Source: Cliona cf. orientalis
Lineage: Eukaryota; Porifera; Demospongiae; Clionaida; Clionaidae
Assembly (NCBI GenBank): GCA_963930775.1
Contig: OZ005694.1
Location: forward strand, 7,884,045-7,948,044
Reading direction: 5' to 3'
Length of the DNA: 64,000 nucleotides
In this document: positions 56,101-64,000 of the stretch, in pieces
Layout: every line of letters starts with the position of its first letter
How positions within the stretch are numbered: the stretch's first letter is position 1
The notes under the pieces: model-generated
What the model was told of the DNA's origin: nothing
What the model saw: the letters and a program-made list of their open reading frames with translations, nothing else
Database searches by the model: none
Program-made: the position numbers and the translations under genes

Positions 56101-57251
56101 CCTGATAGGTAGCCCCTCTGCCTTTCTAGTGTACCTGACCAGACTATGGGAACACCAGGCTTCTCCTAAAGGTTTCAGCTAGATCTTGTTATGCAACACT
56201 GGAGTTGTCCGACCCAGGATCTGAAGTACGTGGCTCATTGCGTGTAACCAATCTTGAATAGGAGACTGTTATGCATACAGAGCCATAGGTGGTCTGTACA
56301 CCCTTTGTACACTGTGTATATAGCTATTCAGCATCAAGGGTTTTTGAAAGCCTTTGCTCACATTTCAAAGAGGCCGTTATATCTATGGTACGTACATGTA
56401 CTATCCAGTCCTCAAGGCTAGGATAAAAACAATAGTGTCATGGCCGTGGAGAATGCCTTCTATTGGGGGGGTGTCTGCATACACCACCGTGTCGGGCCCG
56501 GGCAAGCGCCTATACATGTAGATATACTCCTTGGCTGGGTAAGCACCCAGGTGCTTATTTTAGCTACATGAATGGAAAGCACCCGCTCCCGGGTAAGCGC
56601 CCAGGCTAGATCCTTAATTACTGCCATGGCATGTATGGCAAGTACCCAGACAAAATTCCATGTAGCTAGCTACACATGTACATTATAGTTTACTGTAGCT
56701 ATAATAATATTATTATAGTTGACTGTTAGCTCGATTTTGTGCTACATGTTGTACTGGAACAGTTCTCTCATGTTCTTATGTTCTTGTTGGGGGTGAATCT
56801 ACGCAGTGTCTATCTTCCTTTTTTGGTGGGAGCAGTTGAATTGATCTCTTTTTGTTTAATATTTCTGCAGGTTTTGCTCAATTTGAAGTCTTCCTGGTAA
56901 GTTTTATTGCAAAATTTTGAGTATTTTGGCAGCATTAAATTCGGCAAAACGGCTCTTAGTTAGTATTGGTGTATTGAATTTATCGATCTGAATGCTTAGC
57001 ACCACAATTATACATGCATTAAATACAAATAACATTATTGGCAATTTTTTTAAGTTGGCAATCTTTACCTGATTCACCAAATCGTGAAATTAAAAAACCT
57101 CGCTAAAGTTTACCATGATAATTCCTTTTTGTAGGTCTACTTTGTGTACACAGAGAAGGTGACGAAGAACTGTTTCTGGGCAATTTTTGTAGTCGGTGTC
57201 TTCATCATGTTAGAGTGTCTGTCCACGGACATTATTGTCTTTACGATATGA
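53133..57251 (+). CDS. Six-exon, three-TM small membrane protein (TMEM243-like layout)
   Basis: Exons 53133-53237, 53962-54057, 54202-54249, 54429-54501, 56871-56896 and 57135-57251 each have GT/AG borders and compatible phases (0,0,0,1,0), giving 154 aa. The first 67 residues are polar (EKEPIFAAPTAAYGG, then RPESLSEDQLTF). TM1 spans the exon 3/4 junction (VILGVFFGVLIFNLC), TM2 covers exons 4-6 (INPLLVLLLISLLC and on), TM3 is CFWAIFVVGVFIMLECL, ending DIIVFTI. Length, three helices and a short C-tail recall TMEM243, but I see no decisive motif, so the name is tentative. Start context is GTCTAATCATGTCC. It is head-to-head with the microprotein gene. Confidence 0.6.
54770..54850 (-). repeat. 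tRNA-like SINE fragment (candidate)
   Basis: Minus-strand AAGCATAGCTGTTCAGTC followed by CGTGGGTTCAACTCCTGAC resembles an A box/B box pair, within intron 4 of the TM gene. Acceptor-stem pairing is absent. Confidence 0.25.
55236..55517. mobile_element. hAT-like MITE with poly-G/poly-C interior
   Basis: Ends CAGGGTTGCATAC and, inverted, GTATGCAACCCTG are perfect over 13 bp. The left interior is a G-run of about 20, then TGCACTGGGATT, then a C-run of about 20. Ends of the form CAGGG...CCCTG fit hAT-derived elements. Confidence 0.65.
55518..55800. repeat. Local duplication around a MITE remnant
   Basis: GTTTGGGACAATAGTCCTGAAACCCTG, GATACAGGTAG, CTGTCTTTA and CATGTCGTT...GACAGTTCAGGCT occur at about 55530-55620 and 55693-55790, separated by CCGCCAAATCGCCAAATTT and TTTTCCGGCTATACGG. 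Confidence 0.8.
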
Positions 57252-59612
57252 GAGGAGAGCAGCGTAAATAATTATTAATAATAGTGGTTTTGTGTGTTTA
57301 TTAAAGTATTATGGTTTGTGACTTTGATATGATCATAATTGTTATAATGTGAATATTAATTTTTATCAACCAAGATTAAATTTGGTGCACTGCATTCTCT
57401 CTCTCTCTCTCTCCCCCTCTCTCTCCCCCTCCCTCCCTCCCTCCCTCCCTTCCTCTTTATCCTAGTCTTTTGTGGGTGGTGTGTGTATTGCTTGCTAAAT
57501 AAATGTCACATAATTATTTGATGTTCGTGGTAATTGCTAAATCCATTGTTTGTTATTACATTGTGTGTCCCCTTTAAGAAGCCAATTTGCAATTTTTAGC
57601 TACTTTTAATTACTGAAATGGGCGAACAGACAACACACTAGTAAGTTACTATTACCCTAGCCTTCCTTGCACACACAAGAGTGAATTGCGATAGGCCACC
57701 CAGTACTAGTACAGACAATAATCATTGTGTAATGATTGCATAGTATTACGTATGTTATGCCTATAAATTGCTTCCCTAATTACTCAAAATTTAGGTTTCA
57801 AATTTCATACACATGTACTATAGACCTGCACTATGCAATCAAATTGGCTTATTCTTGGTCCTGTAGGCTAGGTAGTCATACTATAATATACATTCCCTCT
57901 AAAGGTCACCTCTAGTCTAAAATTTGATCACCGTTCTATAATATTATACATAATGACCAAAACTTCATTAATTCCCCCAATGGTGGCTGCTATGATATGG
58001 AGGACTGTACACGTGTATACTATGTTGTAACAATGTGGACATGGCATTCTAGCTCTTCGACTGTTCTGCTCTGCCTATTCAGCTAAATGCCGTCCTTTTG
58101 TCCGTCGGATAATGACCGGCTAAGTAGCTTGACAAGCATACATCGATTGCCACCTTGCTTCTTTGCTTTAGCTACACGTTGTTGACACCCTCACTGATGT
58201 ATACCTTCCACTGTTTAGAGACTTTCTATTTACTCGATTGTGCCCTCACAACGTGCTAATGAAGTTACTAGGTTACCAACATGTGTCCACAATGGCCTAA
58301 CATTAATAATATTATTATTACTTTGTAATGGTTTATTGTGTATGTATATAAAAGCAGGGACTATGCATCATTATCTTTCACTTTTTATCTTCGTACTGTA
58401 CTGAAAGATACTGTATAGTCCCTGGTAAAAGGGGGCATTTAATATAATAATACTTCAGTGTCATGCATAATAACAATATTATTATCGTCAGTGTAATATG
58501 GTGTTGAACAGTGTGAGAATGAAATCAAGCATACGTACAATGTGCTAGCTAGGTATGTGTGTGTATGTGTGTATGTGTGCATGAATGGATGTGAATACTT
58601 GTAATGGTCACACGTACAGACTATGCCATAATATGGGAAGAGTCATTAATTAGGTATTAACGATCATCGAATGCACAACTCATCTTGAGAGAATGTTCTC
58701 AGTGGGTTAAAACGGTTCTGGTTTGGAGGTGAAGTAGGCTAGTTGTCTTTGTGGTTTGCATGTCTGTGTACTCTTCTCAGAAAATATTGATAATATACAA
58801 TAGTGAACCTGGCTAAAATGGTCACCTATAATGTATATATGGACCACAAATTTACTTATTGGTTGCAATATAGCAATAGAAAGGTGGCTGTTTTGAGGAC
58901 CGGAGGTGTGGGATGCATGAAGCTTTGTCACTTAGATCTTGAACTAAGTGGTTATAATAAGAAGGTGACTGCAAGCCCTGCCTGCAGAGTGACCACTATA
59001 TTATATACACAGATACCTCTGTACTACCATAATCGTGTCTCTCTGGCATGCCATGATTACTCAAATTTATATTATGCAGACACAATATTATTATCATAAT
59101 TGCATTAAAGATCCACAAGTATGCACTTAGAGGAGTGGATTTTCTTAGTGGGTTTAAATTGTGTCATTGGCTGTTAAATTAAGGTAGCTATTTCTGTAGT
59201 AGTGTGTGACCTTCCCGAGAAATGTTAGCAAGTCAAAGCTTCTATACAAAAGAGGTAGACTAGACTGTCAACGCTATGTTAATTGTCTAGCATTTTTTGC
59301 GGGGGAGAGGGGAGGAAAAGAGCGGTGGAGTCCTTCACTGTACACATCAACCAGTGGCCTAATCCCTGAAGTTAGCCCCCCTAATCTTGAAAACATGCTT
59401 AAAATGCATTTCATGACAACAGAAAATTCACATTTTTGAAAATTTGAGTGATTTGGTAGAGTAGGTTTTAGTCCATTTTTGAGCTTTTTAGACAATTTCC
59501 CACATTCAATTTGGGATTAGGCCACTCTGGTTCTTGACCCTTCAATAAGAGCTAGCACTATCGTCACTGATGATGCAAAAGTACCAGACTGAGATTCTCG
59601 TGATCAGTTCAT
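57252..59612. other. Gene-poor region downstream of the TM gene
   Basis: CT/CCCT tract at 57397-57455. A 98-aa frame at 58803-59099 contains dispersed-repeat phrases (AAAATGGTCACCTATAATG) and is not supported. Confidence 0.5.
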
Positions 59613-59685
59613 ACATCAACTAGCCTCATCCCCAGCCTCCCCGATCTTTTTCAACGCACGCGCTGGGGACGAGGCTAACATCAAC
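59613..59685. mobile_element. 57-bp hAT-like MITE with perfect 8-bp target duplication
   Basis: The element is 59621-59677: TAGCCTCATCCCCAGC ... GCTGGGGACGAGGCTA (15 of 16 paired), flanked by ACATCAAC at 59613-59620 and 59678-59685. Solo ends of this family occur widely in the window (2719, 4838, 25461, 38470). Confidence 0.85.
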
Positions 59686-62505
59686 TAGCTAGGTCACTGT
59701 ACTAGCTCTAAATGTTTGAGGTAGTTTTTATTGGGGTAAGTGTATAGTATTATGACATTGTACTTATGATAACAGTTCACAGAGGTGCAACTGATCATTA
59801 ATAGCTTCCTTCTTACATGGATTTATGTCAACTCATCTGAAATTTAATTATCAACAGTACAGCAAGTTATTAAGGGATATGTCATAATAATATTGAATCA
59901 ATACACCATTGGCTTGGGTTTGACAGTTTGTACTGGCATGCAGATACATACGTATAAAACTTAATAATGCTTAGGAAGGGTCCAAAAGCTTACTTGATTA
60001 CTACAGCCATCGACTATAAATAATTCATTCACATTTCTGGCTACAGCCTGATCATTACCACCTAAATTTTTATACGAACATCCTTTTTCTGAGTTTAGCA
60101 CACAAAACGGCCAGTAGCAGCCATCCAAAATCAAAGCCAATTATTATGTAAACACCGCCAACCCTCCTACAGTAAATATATTACCCAGAAGCCGCGGAGA
60201 CCGTTTGCTAGCCCTTACTAGCGACAGTCGAGGAAAGCGAGTCATGTGCATCTAATTTTAGTCGACTCCAATTAATGTAAATATAGCAACAGGCATGGAG
60301 TATAATATTACATAACAATGTCATAATATACAGCATAGTCTTAGAGTCTACCGACTCTGAGTCTATGATTAGATTGAACTTTGCATGGTGTAATATTATA
60401 AGCCAACCTTATGATAGCACACTGTGCCAACTGCCGCAAGTGGGACTTGCCTAAGTTTGAGGGCACTTGTGTGCACACACAATACTGTATTGTCCAGGTT
60501 TAGCCACGTGGGCCAGATCGCCATTTCAGCATGCATTGTGAACTGATGAATTGCTACTACATAGGTACGCAATTACTATACCCACATGATTACTGATATC
60601 ACACTCAGTCCATTGTATCTGCATATGTATGTCAGCCCCCTTTTTGCATTGTCTTGTATGGTAGCTTATCACTCCATAGATCGAGACATATGGCACAAAA
60701 ATTCCTTCACAATGCACCAAAGAAGTATTATCGTGATGAGTATAAATAGTGCAATAGCTTTAAGCTGTGGTCTCCGAGGGATAGTCTATATATAGCCAAG
60801 AAGTAAAAGAGACATACATGTAAGGCAATTGATCGATCGATTGATGGATAGTGATTACTATCGCACGAGAGAGACTTGAGAAAAATGAGATATTGTTCTG
60901 TGAATGGAGTGAGCGTCCATGGTGTGTAGTGAGACCATTGTCTGACTACAAACTGTCACCAAGTATGTGCATTCATGTGTTCTCTGTCACAATATATATC
61001 TCTTGCATGGAATAATACTATAATACGAGCTACATTTATGGCCGTATGTTATAGCTATAGGTATGATAGCTATAGAACACCAAAGGAAGTCGTTTGGTTA
61101 CAATTTGAGATAAGGCCAGCGGAACTTACCTTTATCGATCCCTTCATCCATAAAAAGCAGTCGTCCGAAGGTATAGTCAGTTCAGAATCCTTAAAAAAAA
61201 GAGATTTCATTAATTCACTTCCTGCTGGTTCAAAGACTGCTTACTAGCTGTATAGTTCTGCATGATACTACTGATCTGCCGTAATCCACTACATGTGGTG
61301 CTGAGTCATCTATAGTGAGATCTTGGGAAGGTATGTTATAAAATTCAAAGATGCAGGGAGCATGCAGATATTATTGTTTGGTTGTATGCTTGTTTGATCT
61401 ACTTACTCTAGTATTGCTTTTGCACAGAGAGTTTAAGGTCAGTCAGAATTGCAAGACACTCTTGAGGTTAGTGCTAGTGTCACGATGCAGAGATGTCCAC
61501 TATAGTTTCAATTCCTAGAAAATCCCCTTCCCTAGTCTGATAATTAGATTAAGAAACTGTTGAGTGAGGACATGCAGAATCTTACATCAGATGTGGCCTT
61601 CTTAAAAATTAATGATTTCATGACTGAGAAACAAGGAGGGAGATTATTTTTTTAGGCTTTGATTGCGCTATCACGCACTAGTTGGAACCAATTGAATTCT
61701 CCGGTAATTTTCAAATTTGTTTCGCTGGTTCTGTTACCATGACAGTAAACATGCGTGGCGGTACCATTTCTGTATGTATAGGTTTTGGATGCATGCATCA
61801 ATGATTGCTAAGGAATATGCAGCAGCTGGTCGACACTGTGCTATACACTACTGAGCGGACGTAAATTGGTGAATATTACCCTGTCGTTTAAAAGTCTTCT
61901 ACGAGCACCACTTCCCCTTCTATTTAATTTTATAATTCTAATTCGATAAGAGGACGAGGAAGTAATGAATGTCGAACACTTGAGTGCACACATGCTGTCC
62001 TTATTAATGTGGTATTGCTAAACTTGTATCTGCTGCCTAGCTGCGGAACTAAATAATCACGGCCTTGCGCATGTGCACAAGACAGGAATTGGGGAGGGAG
62101 AGGGGTGCGTGCGTGCGCGCCCATGGCTCATTATGGGCATGGATGTGGTTTTTGTTACAAGCCCATAATGCCTTCCTGGCCTGCATATATTGGGGCTGAC
62201 TGCCACGAGCACTCAAAACACCACCGCAGGCACCAAACCAGCTGCAAGTGAAGTCGCACCTGGCTTACCAAAATCATCTAGATCCAGCTCCTACAGATCG
62301 TTCCCCCTGCTCTAGTAAGCTACAGAATAATTCAGAACATGCAACATCACAACATCACGAAAGAGATGATTTTTCAATCGGTCATGATTTCCCCCCGGAA
62401 GGAGCCGTTTCATCATCATCTGACTCGGAGGCTCCACATGAAAAAAGCCTGCACGAGGGAAGGATCCTCGTTTGCAAGACTACTGAGTTGATCTAGGGCT
62501 GCTAA
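59686..62505. other. Gene-poor region
   Basis: Frames at 60975-61247 and 62248-62496 lack recognisable domains; the latter has an acidic Ser-rich stretch (SSSSDSEAPHEKSLHEG) and may be transcribed leader. No gene called. Confidence 0.4.
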
Positions 62506-63640
62506 ATGGACAGAAACGCGGAGACAGCGTCTATTGAGGTGAGCAGACAGTGTCCTCGGTAATTGGATCAACCTGTATCCCATCAAAGGGGAACTGAAAC
62601 AAGTTAGACGTTGCTGTACCAGCAGCCACTGGACAGCCGAGAACAACACTAGAGACATGAACACGATCGAGCAAGCAAAGCAAAGGATTCCAGTGCAGCG
62701 CAGTGTGGAGAACGCGCGCGCAACAAGTCTAGAATTTTGCAGCTGCGTACATGTAAAAAGTGTATAATATACTAGTACAGAGGATCTTGGCGCCAAGTGC
62801 ATGCGTTGAGCAGCTGTTGATGGAGCCAACTAAGTAGCCACGTAGGTAAGCTATAGCTAGCTGCCGTTGCATCTTAGCTGCGGTTGAGAGGTCAAGCTTA
62901 GGACGACAAATTGCCTGAAAACCACCAAGCATGCATGCTTGTATGCTTGCTAGCTTAGCTACATGCATATGCATTAATAAATATTATTGTATGGTAACTG
63001 CAAGTCACAGCATAGTTTGGATACCTGGCTAGCCTCAACACGATGGCTACACCCATCATGCATGCATGATTTCATGAATCGACAGCACCCTGGGCCTGCC
63101 TATAAAATGGTAGATCTTCCTACGTCCGTGGAGCTTCAGAAACTGACTCCTGTTGGATCCGGAAAAAGAATCATACCAGGTCCTGCATTGGACTAGCACA
63201 CGATAGGTGAGTGATCAAATATGAGGTCTTGTATATTTTTCGTTTGGTATTTGATAAACTTGTGGTCAAATGGTTATTTTTTTGGAAACACTACCGTTCT
63301 AATGAATCGTGGTTATGTATGATAACATAATATTGTGTCTGGTTTGGTAGATCTGGGTAATTCAATTGTGTTTCCCCGTGGTTTAATACCATAACAAAGG
63401 AATTTCTGTAAAAAAAAATAGCGTATTCAAAGCAAATCCGTCAATTTCGTACATCTTAAATTCACGCAATCATCCAAAATGATTATTACGGGTAACTTGG
63501 ATGTCCTCATCAATTTCAGTGGTATCCTTTATGAGTGCTGCACTGTATACGGTATTGGAGTCGATTATGAGTCACGCTCTATGAAAGATGAAAAGTCAGC
63601 TGTAGGTTTCACTGACTTTAAGGGCTATCAATCCACGCAG
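62506..63640 (+). CDS. Possible 5' exons of a gene leaving the window
   Basis: Three exon-like pieces are seen. 62506-62538 encodes MDRNAETASIE before a GTGAGC donor. 63086-63179 follows GACAG and encodes HPGPAYKMVDLPTSVEL and on. 63520-63640 follows AATTTCAG and ends ACGCAG/GTCAGC, encoding DYESRSMKDEKSAVGFTDF in one frame. Phases of pieces two and three conflict in that frame, so at least one border is wrong or an exon is missing. Family not recognised. Confidence 0.22.
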
Positions 63641-63821
63641 GTCAGCATGACTCATGTATGGTGGTTGTGTGCACATGTGTGTGGGTTCAGTGTGCGCCAC
63701 CGTGCTGCTTTTTAAGCCGCTGCTTCTATGATTACATTATATATTATATAGCAGGAAGAGGAAATTATGCAGAAAACTTGCTATTGTAGTTACTTTGTGT
63801 TCCATAGATTGAATGTCTGAA

Positions 63822-63826
<5 letters not shown>

Positions 63827-63917
<91 letters not shown>

Positions 63918-63948
63918 CCTCCCTCCCTCCCTCCCTCCCTCCCTCCCT
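63827..63948. repeat. (CT)n / (CCCT)n microsatellite
   Basis: About 43 CT units followed by nine CCCT units near the window end. Confidence 0.95.
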
Positions 63949-64000
63949 ACCCCCTTCTGAATCACCCTAATTTCCTCGGTTCCTACATTATAATTATGTA

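Larger units (their letters stand above)
54502..56870. other. Long intron 4 of the three-TM gene, transposon-rich
   Basis: Carries a candidate hAT-like element (55236-55517), a roughly 105-bp local duplication around another MITE remnant, and GGGTAAGCGCCCAGG-type repeats (56490-56610). No nested gene. Confidence 0.55.

Noticed and set aside
58803..59099. 98-aa plus-strand frame
   Set aside because: Low-conservation sequence with dispersed-repeat phrases and no domain.
62416..62829. 137-aa minus-strand frame
   Set aside because: No recognisable domain; overlaps a better small plus-strand exon candidate.

Overview
The window is eukaryotic and most likely from a sponge (demosponge). Spliced genes with GT/AG introns, an NFU1 mitochondrial gene fragment and many small inverted-repeat transposons show a metazoan-type genome. 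The dominant gene family, secreted 13-14-cysteine proteins ending in E-x-Y-V/I-Q, is one I associate with sponge and other invertebrate genomes as uncharacterised proteins. The species and the protein function cannot be fixed from sequence alone.

Region 1 (about 1-24,600) is a tandem cluster of intronless, secreted, cysteine-rich paralogues: seven intact genes (813, 6641, 9721, 15600, 18964 on the minus strand, 21702, 23569) and three wrecked copies (about 3602, 5128 and 13740). They form three subfamilies. Type A (813, 6641, 9721, pseudogene 13740) has a TATA box 76-80 bp before the ATG. Type B (15600, minus-strand 18964, pseudogenes 3602 and 5128) has a different, repeated 5' flank and one extra cysteine. 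Type C (21702, 23569) is the most diverged. The spacers are themselves duplicated and carry a higher-order tandem array, a 234-bp tandem duplication, long foldback elements and several miniature transposons, some with clear target-site duplications (TTA, 7 bp, 8 bp, TA). Mosaic similarity between paralogues suggests gene conversion and unequal crossing-over.

Region 2 (about 25,500-26,800) holds the first two exons of an NFU1-like iron-sulfur scaffold gene on the minus strand. The 3' exons with the NifU-type CxxC domain were not found. Region 3 (about 27,700-37,770) is a four-exon plus-strand gene for a 749-aa coiled-coil adaptor with a C-terminal CCHC zinc finger, resembling the NEMO/optineurin/TNIP group. 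All three of its coding introns end in a CT microsatellite that serves as the polypyrimidine tract.

Region 4 (about 38,000-64,000) is gene-poor and repeat-rich, dense in the palindrome TACATGTA and in GA/CT microsatellites. It contains C-terminal exons of two minus-strand membrane or anchored proteins (about 38.7-39.4 kb and 43.7 kb). It also contains a divergent gene pair sharing a 400-bp promoter: a 57-aa tail-anchored microprotein (minus, 51.4-52.7 kb) and a 154-aa, six-exon, three-TM protein (plus, 53.1-57.3 kb). Exon fragments near 62.5-63.6 kb may start a further gene leaving the window. No rRNA, bona fide tRNA or CRISPR array was seen.
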